A stretch of DNA of 63,578 nucleotides from Promethearchaeota archaeon (GTDB taxonomy: Archaea > Asgardarchaeota > Lokiarchaeia > Sigyniarchaeales > SOKP01), in NCBI GenBank assembly GCA_019894975.1, contig JAGXNO010000018.1:1-63578 (forward strand). Direction: 5' to 3'. The position numbers and the translations under genes are program-made. The notes below the pieces were generated by a model, which ran no database searches, had not been told where the DNA came from, and was given only the letters and a program-made list of their open reading frames with translations. Of this stretch, positions 16,854 to 26,330 are shown piece after piece (positions within the stretch are counted from its first letter, which is position 1; each line of letters starts with the position of its first letter).

Positions 16854-17981
16854 ATGATGGAATTAAGTAAACTATTTAGTTCTGGAAAAATTGGGAGCGT
16901 TCAAATTAAAAATCGAATTGTTAGATCAGCTACGTTCTCACATATGGCAGAGAAATATGGTTACATTGGAGATAGAAATCTAAAACTATATGAAGAATTA
17001 GCTCAAGGGGGTACGGGCTTAATTATAACAGAAGCAACTGCCGTTGATCCAGGCGGTGCAGGTGGACCTTATCAAGTGTGTTTATATGAGGATTCCCATA
17101 TGTTAGGGCACAAAAAATTGACTAACTTGATACATAATATTGATGATACTAAAGTTGCCATACAAATTCAACATACAGGTCGCTTGGGCTCCCATCCAAA
17201 ATATCCTACGATCGGTCCTTCACCAATTCCTTATAAAGAAACAGGAATAACTCCCCAAGAATTAACAACTGAAGAAGTTAAGCAATATATTGACAAATTT
17301 GCGAGTGCAGGATTAAGAGCCTATGAGTGTGGATATGACATGGTACAATTGCATGGTGCTCACGGATATTTCCTTAATAATTTTATCTCACCATATACAA
17401 ATATTAGAACTGATGAATTCGGGGGAAATACTCATAATAGAGTTAAAATTCTCAAAGATATATATGATAAAATAAGAGATGGGGTTGGAAAAACGTTTCC
17501 AATTACGATAAAATTTCAGTCTCAAGATTTCATACCTGATGGTATATCTGAAGGTGAGGGAATTAAAATAGCTAAATTTCTTTCAGATATTGGTTTTGAT
17601 GCAATTGAACCGAGTGGAGGTACAAGAGAAGCCCTCTATTTTACGAAAAACAGCACTCCCAGTAAATTAATTAAAAAAGTCGAAGATGAAAATTACTTCC
17701 TACCATTTGCTAAGAAGATAAAAGCCTTCATGAAAGATACAGCATTAATGCTCGTTGGTGGAATTCGTAATCCATTAGTTGCTGAAAAAATTCTTCAAGA
17801 AGGAGAGGCTGATTTTATTTCGCTTTGTAGACCTTTAATCTATGAACCAGATCTTCCTAATCGCTGGAAAAGTGGCGATTTAACTCCAGCAAAGTGTATT
17901 AGTTGTAATTCTTGTTTTGTTACGATGGAAAAAGGACCTATTTATTGTGTTACTAAACAGAATATCAAGAAGAAAGAATGA
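16854..17981 (+). CDS. Old Yellow Enzyme-family FMN oxidoreductase (dienoyl-CoA reductase-like)
   Basis: The 375-residue TIM-barrel flavoenzyme has the OYE pattern KNRIVRSATFSHMAEK at the N-terminus, IQIQHTGRLG, the active-site stretch VQLHGAHGYFLNNFISP around residue 165, LMLVGGIRN, and SLCRPLIYEPDLP. The C-terminal CISCNSC plus a later Cys forms the [4Fe-4S] site of the 2,4-dienoyl-CoA reductase branch. The FAD/NADPH domains of full-length FadH are missing, so it must take electrons from another protein, possibly the divergent ferredoxin. It may reduce enoyl- or dienoyl-CoA in the acyl-CoA pathway encoded downstream. A GAGGA site precedes the ATGATG start. Confidence 0.85.
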   Translation: MMELSKLFSSGKIGSVQIKNRIVRSATFSHMAEKYGYIGDRNLKLYEELAQGGTGLIITEATAVDPGGAGGPYQVCLYEDSHMLGHKKLTNLIHNIDDTKVAIQIQHTGRLGSHPKYPTIGPSPIPYKETGITPQELTTEEVKQYIDKFASAGLRAYECGYDMVQLHGAHGYFLNNFISPYTNIRTDEFGGNTHNRVKILKDIYDKIRDGVGKTFPITIKFQSQDFIPDGISEGEGIKIAKFLSDIGFDAIEPSGGTREALYFTKNSTPSKLIKKVEDENYFLPFAKKIKAFMKDTALMLVGGIRNPLVAEKILQEGEADFISLCRPLIYEPDLPNRWKSGDLTPAKCISCNSCFVTMEKGPIYCVTKQNIKKKE

Positions 17982-18033
17982 AAAAGAGATAATATAAATA
18001 AATATTATTAATATTTTTAAATGGTGATTGCCC

Positions 18034-18945
18034 GTGGAAAAAAGTGCCTACTCAGACCATCTCTTTCAATTTCGATCAGTAGAGCGGAAGAAACTGATCA
18101 TATCTCTTACAATTACACTCACAGTTATGGTTGTAGAAATCATTGGGGGTTTTATAACAAATAGTATAGCACTCCTAAGTGATGCAGGACATATGTTTAC
18201 ACATGCTTTCGCAATTGGAATAAGTCTGTTAGCAAATTTTATTGTAAGAAAACCCCCTTGTCATCATAAGACGTTCGGTTTATATCGTGCAGAAGTCCTT
18301 GCCGCCTTTATTAACGGTCTGTTTCTTCTCCCAATAGTAGGAATTATAGTATTTGAATCAGTCGTCAGGTTTTTAAATCCTCAAGATGTAGGCGGATTAT
18401 ATATGCTGATTGTAGCGTTCATCGGGTTATCGGTTAACATAACTAGTATTTTAATCCTTCAAGGTAGCCAAAATACTAGTTTAAATGTAAAAAGTGTCTT
18501 CTACCATATGATTGCTGATGCTGCATCTTCGATAGGAATTGTAATTGCTGCTTTTATCATAATATCTACTGGAATTGTGATTCTTGATCCTATCGTAAGT
18601 TTAGGTATATCCTTGGTTATTATATATTGGGCTTATGGAATATTAAAAGATTCTACACGTATTTTACTTGAAATGGCACCAAAAGGAATGAACATAGACA
18701 CTATTACGGAGGATTTGAAAGCAAAGTTTCCAGAAATCAATCAAATTTATGATGTACATCTATGGACAATCATTCCGGACATGCTTATCTATTCAGCGCA
18801 TATAAAATTGAATAATGAATTAGTTAAAATAGAACAGGAAGAGTTTACGGTAAAAATCAATGAATATTTAAATGCTAAATACAATATTGTAGAATCTATC
18901 ATACAAATAATGCCCGAAGATTCCATTGAAGCATGCAATATTTAA
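18034..18945 (+). CDS. Cation diffusion facilitator (zinc/metal exporter)
   Basis: The protein has about 303 residues and six transmembrane helices. The CDF metal sites are visible as ALLSDAGHMFTHA in helix 2 and FYHMIADAASSIG in helix 5, with a short His motif (PPCHHKTFG) in the loop between helices 2 and 3. The C-terminal cytoplasmic domain contains YDVHLWTIIP. It exports Zn or a similar divalent metal by proton exchange. I chose the GTG at 18034 because GGTGAT (18023-18028) sits five bases before it; the TTG at 18028 overlaps that site. Confidence 0.88.
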   Translation: MEKSAYSDHLFQFRSVERKKLIISLTITLTVMVVEIIGGFITNSIALLSDAGHMFTHAFAIGISLLANFIVRKPPCHHKTFGLYRAEVLAAFINGLFLLPIVGIIVFESVVRFLNPQDVGGLYMLIVAFIGLSVNITSILILQGSQNTSLNVKSVFYHMIADAASSIGIVIAAFIIISTGIVILDPIVSLGISLVIIYWAYGILKDSTRILLEMAPKGMNIDTITEDLKAKFPEINQIYDVHLWTIIPDMLIYSAHIKLNNELVKIEQEEFTVKINEYLNAKYNIVESIIQIMPEDSIEACNI

Positions 18946-19039
18946 AATTGTCGTTATTAAAATTATAAAATAAACATTTAAATAAATGCTCAACAAGAAA
19001 TATTATTAATAAAAAAATCTATTTAGAGAAGGATTGAAG

Positions 19040-19477
19040 ATGTCATCAGAAAATAAGATTGATCCATTTGCGGTATTGATATTAGTATTAAGTATTATTG
19101 GGATAATTCTAATCGCACCTTTCGACTTTGCTGCTTTTTACCATACTGGAGTTGGTGAGAATAGGTGGTCTTGTTTAACTTGTGAATACGCCACTACTGG
19201 GGATTTAATCGCACAGATTTTTATGATAATTTTATTTATTATACAAGCAATCGTGGCTTTAAACGATCTAGTCCCTAATAGATTTATCAACATGGATTTG
19301 GCTAAATATGGCATGGGTTTAGCTGCCTTGACAATGCTCTTTGCGATTATTGGGATTGCTTCCTTTGGGGCAGCATACAGCGAATATGAATGGTGGCCTG
19401 AGATTGGATTCTATGGTGGTATCGTAGGAGGCTTGCTGAATACAGTATTATTCTATTTAAAATTCAGAAATCAATAA
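19040..19477 (+). CDS. Four-helix membrane protein, unknown
   Basis: The protein has about 145 residues and four predicted transmembrane helices (about 9-27, 52-75, 88-110 and 121-140). The first extracytoplasmic loop contains RWSCLTC, a possible disulfide or metal pair. The start ATG at 19040 follows GAAGGATTGAAG; a TTG six bases upstream is less likely. The topology resembles claudin or tetraspanin-like proteins, but there is no convincing sequence link. The gene follows the CDF exporter by 94 bases; their relation is unknown. Confidence 0.6.
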   Translation: MSSENKIDPFAVLILVLSIIGIILIAPFDFAAFYHTGVGENRWSCLTCEYATTGDLIAQIFMIILFIIQAIVALNDLVPNRFINMDLAKYGMGLAALTMLFAIIGIASFGAAYSEYEWWPEIGFYGGIVGGLLNTVLFYLKFRNQ

Positions 19478-19538
19478 ATATTCAATTTTCTTCTTTTTTT
19501 TATTTTCATCTTCAAAGAAATAAGGATTTAAAAATAGG

Positions 19539-21233
19539 TTATTGTTTATTATAAGCTTGTTCTCTTAATTTTCTTCTAAATACTTTTCCAACGGCTGTAC
19601 GGGGTAATACATTCAAAAATTCAACCTGGCGTGGATATTTATAGCCTGCCATTTTTTCTTTTGCCCAATCGATTATGTCTCGTTCGTTGGTTTTATCTTT
19701 AAAATCCGGTTTCAAAACAATATAAGCTTTAATCGTTTCTCCAATATTTGGATCAGGTGCGGGTACTACTCCTACCTCTAAAATAGCGGGGTGTTCATAA
19801 AGTTTTTCTTCAACTTCTCGGGGCATAACTTTATATCCCTTATATTTTATCATGTCTTTTGTGCGTCCTTCAATGTAAAAATACCCATCTTCATCCATTC
19901 TCGCAAGATCACCAGTTCTTAACCATCCATTTACAATTGCTTCTTCTGTTGCCTCAGGATTTTTCCAGTATCCTTTCATTATCTGAGGTCCTCTAATAAG
20001 TAATTCGCCTATTTCTCCTATTGGAAGCTCTTCTAAAGTGTCAGGATTTACAATAATAGAATCAGTTTCGATTATTGGAACGCCTATACTCTCAGATTTT
20101 ATCTCTGGCATCCATGAGGTAGCAGTATGTGTTATTGGTGATGCCTCTGTAAGTCCAAATCCTTGCCCTGGTTTTACTTCTGTCACCTCTTCCCACTTTT
20201 TTGAAATTTCTGGGGGAAGTGCTGCTGATCCAGCACCAGCAGTTTCAAGACTAGATAAATCTCGTTCGGTGAAATCAGGATTATTAACAATCATTTGGAA
20301 CATAACAGGAACACCAACAAAACCTTTTACTTTATAATATTCAATAGCTTCTAATACCTCAGATGCATTAAAGGATGCGAACATGACTAACATCGTAGCT
20401 AAATGCATAGCAATAATAACAACAGTAAAACCAAAAGAATGACACAAGGGGAGAATAGATAAATTCACCCCAACACCATAGACAGTGGGCTCATCTTCCT
20501 CTGGTTCACCTCTCATTAACATTGCACAAAGACAATCTGAAACTAGATTATTGTGAGTTAGCATTACTCCTTTAGGTAATCCCGTTGTGCCACCTGTATA
20601 CAGTAAAGCAGCAATATCATTCATAGGATCAAAATCCACATCTGGACGTTTGGGTGGTTTGCCCTCAATAAATTCTGTCAAGGTAATTGTACCTTCCTTT
20701 CCTTCTTCGGTGCCAATTAAAATTACGTTTTTCAGTTCTACTAGTTTTCTAACCCGTTTTATTGTTCGATATTGATTTTTATGGATGAATACAGTATTGA
20801 TATTTCCAGCGTCTCTAATTATATGCGCTACATCTCCTTCCTTAAGGAGAGCATTGATAGGGACAACAGCAGCACCTGTTTGCATGATACCTAAAAGACA
20901 AAATAAGAATTCTGGACAATTACTTGCCATTACTCCAACAGCGTCACCTTTTTTAATACCTTCACTAGTTAGTGCGTTTGTTATTTTATCTGCTGTATAT
21001 AATAATTCTCTATATGTATACTTTTTATCTGTTGGTTTATAATAAACACATACATTATTAGGGTATTCTTCCGCTCCTTTTCTTATAAATTCATGTACAG
21101 GAATTGGCTCAAATTTTATTGATTTTGGCACGTTATCCGGTCTATATTTAAACCAAGGTCGATTTTTACTTTGAAGATACGACGATTCGTTTTCATAATC
21201 ATACGTAGCTTCCCAATCTGTATAATCTTTCAT
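19539..21233 (-). CDS. fadD: Long-chain acyl-CoA synthetase (AMP-forming)
   Basis: The 564-residue ANL-superfamily ligase has the P-loop YTGGTTGLPKG (212-222), the aromatic motif QGFGLTEASP, the hinge RTGDLARMDEDGY, the motif GRTKDMIKYKGYKVMPREVE, and the catalytic Lys in PRTAVGKVFRRKLRE near the end. It activates a carboxylic acid with ATP and CoA for beta-oxidation. It belongs to a different subgroup from the three ligases at 35506-41828. It diverges from the SDR cluster across about 220 bases. The acid used cannot be read from sequence. Confidence 0.88.
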   Translation of the reverse strand: MKDYTDWEATYDYENESSYLQSKNRPWFKYRPDNVPKSIKFEPIPVHEFIRKGAEEYPNNVCVYYKPTDKKYTYRELLYTADKITNALTSEGIKKGDAVGVMASNCPEFLFCLLGIMQTGAAVVPINALLKEGDVAHIIRDAGNINTVFIHKNQYRTIKRVRKLVELKNVILIGTEEGKEGTITLTEFIEGKPPKRPDVDFDPMNDIAALLYTGGTTGLPKGVMLTHNNLVSDCLCAMLMRGEPEEDEPTVYGVGVNLSILPLCHSFGFTVVIIAMHLATMLVMFASFNASEVLEAIEYYKVKGFVGVPVMFQMIVNNPDFTERDLSSLETAGAGSAALPPEISKKWEEVTEVKPGQGFGLTEASPITHTATSWMPEIKSESIGVPIIETDSIIVNPDTLEELPIGEIGELLIRGPQIMKGYWKNPEATEEAIVNGWLRTGDLARMDEDGYFYIEGRTKDMIKYKGYKVMPREVEEKLYEHPAILEVGVVPAPDPNIGETIKAYIVLKPDFKDKTNERDIIDWAKEKMAGYKYPRQVEFLNVLPRTAVGKVFRRKLREQAYNKQ

Positions 21234-21451
21234 AATATATACACTACTTCTTCCTCTTAACTTCTTTTAATTTTGCTTCTTATTTGAGATTTCGTTATAA
21301 GAAACATTAATTCAATTTAGTAATATGAATTTTAATCTTAAAGTATAAAAGTTTTTTCATATAGATTTGCAAAATTTTATAGATGCCATTCAAACTTTTT
21401 ATGCTTAAGTAAATTACTCTTATATTATAATTATTAAGGGAATGAATAAGA

Positions 21452-22366
21452 ATGGATGTTTTCAAAGATAAGAACGTTTTTATTACTGGAGCTGCTAGTG
21501 GGATTGGTCGTTCCTTTGCTCTTGCTTTAGCTGATCTTGAGATGAATCTTTTTATTACAGATATAAACATGGAAAATTTAGAGAATGTTAAAAAAGAATT
21601 AGAAGAGAAAAATGTAATTGTTTATGCTAGTAAATGCGATGTATGCAATTATAAAGAATTTGAAGAAGTCTCTAAAGATTTTCATGAAAAATTGGGTGAT
21701 ATTGACTTACTCATAAACAATGCAGGAATTGCCATTGTTGGGAGTATAGATAATATTATTTTAGAAGATTGGAAAAAGGTATTAGATGTAAACTTATGGA
21801 GTATTGTTCATTCTATTAAAGCATTTTTACCCAATATGCTAAAAAGAGGTTCTGGTCATATTGTAAATATTGCTTCAGGAGCAGGAATTTTTGGTTCAGT
21901 AGAACCTCTTCCCTATATTACCTCAAAATTTGGGGTGGTGGGGCTTACCGAAGCTCTCTTTGCTCGCCTTAAAAAGAGAGGAATAAATGTTTCAGTAATA
22001 GCCCCCACATATATAAAAACGGATATCTTTAAACTTGAATCAGAGAAAATAGCCTACTCTCCAAAACTTTTAGATGATCATAAAAAAGAAAAGATTGATG
22101 AGATTTATAGGGAAATCTTTGAAGAGATAATGAAAAGTGCTATGTCCCCAGATCGAGCAATTAAAAAGTATATTCGAGGAATTAAGAAGAATCAACTGTA
22201 TATCTTTGATGTAATTGCTACCTCACAGATACTTGCTATGAAGGGTAATAATCCTCAACAATACGAAGATTTTTTAGTAATGTATCAAAAAAATCGAGAA
22301 GAACTAATAAAGAAGCATTTTCTTCAGCATGGGATAAATATAGAAGACTATATCGAATCTTATTAA
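21452..22366 (+). CDS. Short-chain dehydrogenase (SDR) A1
   Basis: The 304-residue classical SDR has TGAASGIG (12-19), Asp37 after the second strand (favouring NAD over NADP), NNAG (89-92), and catalytic Ser142, Tyr155 and Lys159 in IASGAG and PYITSKFG. The C-terminal 90 residues are longer than the classical 250-residue core and are shared with the next two genes. It probably oxidises a 3-hydroxyacyl-CoA or related alcohol. It is the first of four tandem SDR genes, 49 bases before the next. Confidence 0.88.
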   Translation: MDVFKDKNVFITGAASGIGRSFALALADLEMNLFITDINMENLENVKKELEEKNVIVYASKCDVCNYKEFEEVSKDFHEKLGDIDLLINNAGIAIVGSIDNIILEDWKKVLDVNLWSIVHSIKAFLPNMLKRGSGHIVNIASGAGIFGSVEPLPYITSKFGVVGLTEALFARLKKRGINVSVIAPTYIKTDIFKLESEKIAYSPKLLDDHKKEKIDEIYREIFEEIMKSAMSPDRAIKKYIRGIKKNQLYIFDVIATSQILAMKGNNPQQYEDFLVMYQKNREELIKKHFLQHGINIEDYIESY

Positions 22367-22415
22367 TTTAATCTAATTTTTATAATAATAATTATAATAT
22401 AGAAAGTACAATATA

Positions 22416-23321
22416 ATGAAAGATTTTAAGGATAAGAATGGATTTATAACTGGCGCCGCTAGCGGAATTGGGCGGTCTTTTGCTCTAGCTTTAGCTAAAC
22501 GGGGTATGAATCTTTACATCACAGATATCAATATGGAAAGTTTAGAGAAGGTTAAATTAGAAATTGAGAAGATAGGGGTAAAAGTTTTCGTATGTAAGTG
22601 TGATGTTTCTAGATATAAAGATTTTGAAAAAGCGGCGAAAGATTTTTATGAGAAATTGGGTGAGTTGGATCTTCTGATCAATAACGCAGGAATTTCTATG
22701 GGTTTTGATTTACTCAATATCGATTTAAAAGTCTGGAAGAGAGTAATGGATGTAAATTTAGGAAGTATAATCCATTCAATAAAAGCATTTTTACCACGCA
22801 TGATAAAAAGAGGTTCAGGTTATATAGCAAATGTAGCCTCAGGAGCAGGCATCTTGGGAATAGCAGAACCAATTCCATATATTGCATCAAAATTTGGAGT
22901 GGTAGGACTCTCAGAGACTTTTTTTGCTCGATTAAAAAATCTCGGTATAAATGTGTCTGTTATTGTGCCAATGTGGATAAAGACAAATATAATTGTTGTT
23001 GATACAGATAAAATTCAGTATCCCCCAAAACTTCTAGAAGATTTTGGAAAAGAAAAATTGGATAAAGCTTATAGCACATTGATGGATGTAATAGCAGAAG
23101 GAGCTATCTCACCAGATGATGCCGTAGAATTCTATATTGAAGGAATTCAGAAGAACCAACTATACATATTTGATAATCCTTATTATTTAGAAGCATTAGA
23201 GATGAAAGGGAAAGATCCCAAACAATATGAGGATCATATCGTAGAAGGATTTACAAACCGAGGTAAAGCCTTTAGGGAACACTTCCATAAACATGGAATT
23301 GATATTGAGAAGTATATGTAA
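22416..23321 (+). CDS. Short-chain dehydrogenase (SDR) A2
   Basis: The 301-residue paralogue of the preceding gene has TGAASGIG, an Asp at the cofactor-discriminating position, NNAG, VASGAG and PYIASKFG, so the catalytic set is complete. The active-site loop differs (VPMWIKTN instead of APTYIKTD), as does the lid region, suggesting a different substrate. It is part of the tandem SDR run, its stop lies 13 bases before the next start, and it is probably co-transcribed. Confidence 0.87.
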   Translation: MKDFKDKNGFITGAASGIGRSFALALAKRGMNLYITDINMESLEKVKLEIEKIGVKVFVCKCDVSRYKDFEKAAKDFYEKLGELDLLINNAGISMGFDLLNIDLKVWKRVMDVNLGSIIHSIKAFLPRMIKRGSGYIANVASGAGILGIAEPIPYIASKFGVVGLSETFFARLKNLGINVSVIVPMWIKTNIIVVDTDKIQYPPKLLEDFGKEKLDKAYSTLMDVIAEGAISPDDAVEFYIEGIQKNQLYIFDNPYYLEALEMKGKDPKQYEDHIVEGFTNRGKAFREHFHKHGIDIEKYM

Positions 23322-23334
23322 AAAAGGGAAAAAT

Positions 23335-24231
23335 ATGAAAGATTTAAAAGGAAAAAATTGTTTTATAACGGGTGCGGCTAGCGGAATCGGACGCTCAGTA
23401 GCACTTGAGCTTGCAAGGGAAGGAATGAATCTTTATATAACAGATATTAATGAAGAAGGATTGGCAAATGTCAAAAAAGAAATAGAAGAGATTGGAGTTA
23501 AAGTAATCTCGAGTAAGTGTGATGTCTCAAAATTCGAAGATTGGGAGAAATGTGAAGGAGTTTTTAGGGAAAATCTAGGGGATATTGATCTTTTGGTAAA
23601 TAATGCGGGAATTGCTATAGGTGGGAGTATTTTGCAACTTGAGTTAGAAGATTGGGAAAAAGTACTTGGTGTAAATTTATGGAGTATTATATATTCACTA
23701 AAAACGTTCGTGCCAAGAATGTTAGCAAAAGGCTCGGGACATATAGTAAATGTATCATCTGGGGCAGGGATATTTGGATCACCAGAACCTCTCCCTTATG
23801 TAACAACAAAATTCGCGGTGGTGGGATTATCTGAAGCATTATTTGGTAGTCTAAATGGTATGGGGATAAATGTATCTGTAATCTGTCCTTGGGTTATCGC
23901 GACGAATATTTGGAATATTTCTGAACTGAAAGTTCCACAAAAACTTATAGAAGATGTAGGGGAGGAAAAAATAGAAGAGATGATGAATGAAGTGAGACAA
24001 GGATTCCTTGATATTGCTATATCACCTGATGAGGTTGCAAAGATCTATGTAAAAGAGATTAAAGAGAATAAGTTATACATCTGTGATAATAAAGACTATT
24101 TTAATATTCTGGCATTGAAGGGTAAGCCACAGGAATTTGAAAATGCCCTTAAAATGATTCATGCTGAACGTACTAAAAATATGAGAGATAGGTACAGCAA
24201 GATGGGTATTAATATTGATGATTATAGATAA
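23335..24231 (+). CDS. Short-chain dehydrogenase (SDR) A3
   Basis: The 298-residue third copy of this SDR type has TGAASGIGRS, Asp in ITDIN, NNAG, VSSGAG and PYVTTKFAVVG with the Tyr and Lys of the YxxxK motif intact. The start at 23335 (MKDLKGKN) aligns with the MKDFKDKN of its neighbours; an upstream ATG at 23293 would run into the previous gene. The substrate loop is CPWVIATN. Function is as for the neighbours: NAD-linked alcohol or hydroxyacyl oxidation, substrate unknown. Confidence 0.87.
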   Translation: MKDLKGKNCFITGAASGIGRSVALELAREGMNLYITDINEEGLANVKKEIEEIGVKVISSKCDVSKFEDWEKCEGVFRENLGDIDLLVNNAGIAIGGSILQLELEDWEKVLGVNLWSIIYSLKTFVPRMLAKGSGHIVNVSSGAGIFGSPEPLPYVTTKFAVVGLSEALFGSLNGMGINVSVICPWVIATNIWNISELKVPQKLIEDVGEEKIEEMMNEVRQGFLDIAISPDEVAKIYVKEIKENKLYICDNKDYFNILALKGKPQEFENALKMIHAERTKNMRDRYSKMGINIDDYR

Positions 24232-24253
24232 ATTTAAATAAGGAGTTAAGATT

Positions 24254-25117
24254 ATGAAAGAATTTAAAGACAAAGTGGCCGTGATTACCGGAGCCGGAAG
24301 TGGTATTGGTTTTGCTCTGGCTGAGCGTTGTGCAAAGGAAGGGATGAAAGTAGTGTTTGCAGATATTGATGAGAAATTCTTAAGAAAAGCAGAAAGGAAG
24401 ATGAAAAGGCTTGAAGCGGATGCTATCACCGTTTTGATTGATGTTTCAAAGGTTAGTGATATTGAAAAATTAGCAAAAAAGACGCTTGAAACTTATGGAG
24501 CAGTTCATCTTTTGGTAAATAATGCAGGAATTGGTAATACCAAATACACATGGAATTATACATTAAAAGATTGGGAGTATCAATTGGGTGTGAATCTTTG
24601 GGGAGTGATTAATGGTGTTAGACTTTTTTTACCGATTATGTTGAAACAAGATGAAGAATGCCATATTGTAAATGTAGCATCGATGGAAGGATTATTTTCG
24701 GGTTCTGGTCCTGGAGGTGCTATTTATGGTGTATCTAAGCATGGAGTAATCTCTTTAAGTGAAACATTACGAACTGATTTAGAAATGAAAGGAAGCAAAA
24801 CTAAAGTTTCAGTTGTATGTCCGGGATTTGTTAATACAAGAATCTTGTTTGGTGACACTCATCGTTCGGAAAAATATCAGAATCTTCCAAGTGAAGAAAG
24901 TGAAGATACAAGGGGAGAAGACTTTTTTGCCAGATTTGGAACAGAAGCTGAAGAATTGTTGAAGCAGACAAGAATTATACCCTCCGAAGAAGCAGCAGAT
25001 ATCATTTTTCAAGCGATTAAAGAGGATAAATTTTACATTCTCACCCATAAAGATGCCCTCATGAAGAGACTTGTAAAGGAAAGATTTGATGAAATTCTTG
25101 AGGAGTTTGAATCCTAA
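24254..25117 (+). CDS. Short-chain dehydrogenase (SDR) B1
   Basis: The 287-residue SDR is of a second subtype: TGAGSGIG, FADIDEKFL, NNAG, NVASMEG and AIYGVSKHGVISLSETLR (Tyr and Lys of YxxxK). It is closer to the gene at 26331 than to the three before it (shared LRxxERKxKR and the C-terminal EDKFYILTHKDALMK). It ends the four-gene SDR run. It likely oxidises a hydroxyacyl or alcohol group with NAD. Confidence 0.87.
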   Translation: MKEFKDKVAVITGAGSGIGFALAERCAKEGMKVVFADIDEKFLRKAERKMKRLEADAITVLIDVSKVSDIEKLAKKTLETYGAVHLLVNNAGIGNTKYTWNYTLKDWEYQLGVNLWGVINGVRLFLPIMLKQDEECHIVNVASMEGLFSGSGPGGAIYGVSKHGVISLSETLRTDLEMKGSKTKVSVVCPGFVNTRILFGDTHRSEKYQNLPSEESEDTRGEDFFARFGTEAEELLKQTRIIPSEEAADIIFQAIKEDKFYILTHKDALMKRLVKERFDEILEEFES

Positions 25118-25169
25118 TTTTTTTGAATTCAAAATTTAGTAGAATATTTGGTATATAATTGTAACCTAA

Positions 25170-26189
25170 TTAAGGTTTTATCAATACTTTTACAGATTCT
25201 TCAATATTACACTGAGTTTCAAAAGCCTCTTTAGCTTGGTCTACTGAGAATTCATGTGATAGAATTTTTGATCGATCTACCTGTTTATTCTCAATTAATT
25301 TTATGCTTTTTTTCATTTCCAAAGGGGTAAACCCAAACGATCCAATAACTTTTACTTGTTTTGCAATCATAAAGGTTAAATCCAATTTTACGCTTTCCTC
25401 GAATATGCCGTGAACAACGACAGTGCCAGTATATGATCGAGCCATATTAATAGCTTGTTGAAGGACTAATGGTGCTTTCTGATCTTTTATGTATCCTACA
25501 CAATCATAAACAATATCAACTTTTGGCATTGGAAATATTGCTGGACCAAATGTGGGCATAGAACCTACAATTTCCATAATTTTTGAAGGGACACTTTCAG
25601 TTTTAGCATTGATGATTTCATTAGCACCTAACTCTTTTGCTAGTTTTAAACGAGAATCCGATAGATCTATGATAACAAGTTTATTCGGCTTAATACCAAG
25701 CGCTTTCAAGCATTGGATTATACCAAGACCTATTGTTCCTGCACCATAAATAACAATATTCGCACCATTAAATGGTTTACCCTTCATCAGCGCATGGTAT
25801 GAATTTGCTAACGGTTCAAGCGTTGCTGCTGCTTCATACCCTACACTAGATGGTAATTTATACACATTATAACCATATGTAATAGGGATAGGAACATATT
25901 CAGCCATACCGCCATTTGAAAGGGCCACAACCCGATCACCAACCTTAAATTTTTTAATATTCTTACCTACTTCTACAATTTCACCACTATATTCATGACC
26001 GGGGATTCCTCCCTTCTTTAAAGGTCTAGTAAGCATTGGAGAATAGAGATTTAATTTATACATATGTAAATCTGAGCCGCAAATCCCACAAGCTTTAACG
26101 TTTATAAGAATCTCATTATCTTGGATCTTAGGCTTTTCCACTTCTTCTGTTCTGATGTCTTTTATTCCATAAAAAACTGCAGCTTTCAT
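25170..26189 (-). CDS. Zinc-type medium-chain alcohol dehydrogenase without the structural zinc lobe
   Basis: The 339-residue MDR enzyme keeps the catalytic zinc ligands (CGICGSD, then GHEYSGE) and the Rossmann motif YGAGTIGLGIIQ. The four-Cys structural-zinc lobe expected after GDRV is missing: the chain goes from VGDRVVALSNGG straight to MAEYVPIP. It resembles the sorbitol/threonine-dehydrogenase-like group. It probably oxidises a secondary alcohol with NAD. It is transcribed opposite to the SDR genes on both sides. Confidence 0.85.
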   Translation of the reverse strand: MKAAVFYGIKDIRTEEVEKPKIQDNEILINVKACGICGSDLHMYKLNLYSPMLTRPLKKGGIPGHEYSGEIVEVGKNIKKFKVGDRVVALSNGGMAEYVPIPITYGYNVYKLPSSVGYEAAATLEPLANSYHALMKGKPFNGANIVIYGAGTIGLGIIQCLKALGIKPNKLVIIDLSDSRLKLAKELGANEIINAKTESVPSKIMEIVGSMPTFGPAIFPMPKVDIVYDCVGYIKDQKAPLVLQQAINMARSYTGTVVVHGIFEESVKLDLTFMIAKQVKVIGSFGFTPLEMKKSIKLIENKQVDRSKILSHEFSVDQAKEAFETQCNIEESVKVLIKP

Positions 26190-26330
26190 ATTTTATCACA
26201 TAGTTGACATTCAATTTGAAAAAGAATTATCTATTATTTGTTAATTTATCTCAAGAATTATTTATAACTATGGATTTTCAAAATCACACCAAGAAACAAT
26301 CTTTTTATGTTATACCGTTAAATAAATACT

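Noticed and set aside
19040..19477. Claudin- or tetraspanin-like membrane protein
   Set aside because: Four helices and a CxxC loop are too general; the claudin GLWxxC pattern is not present.
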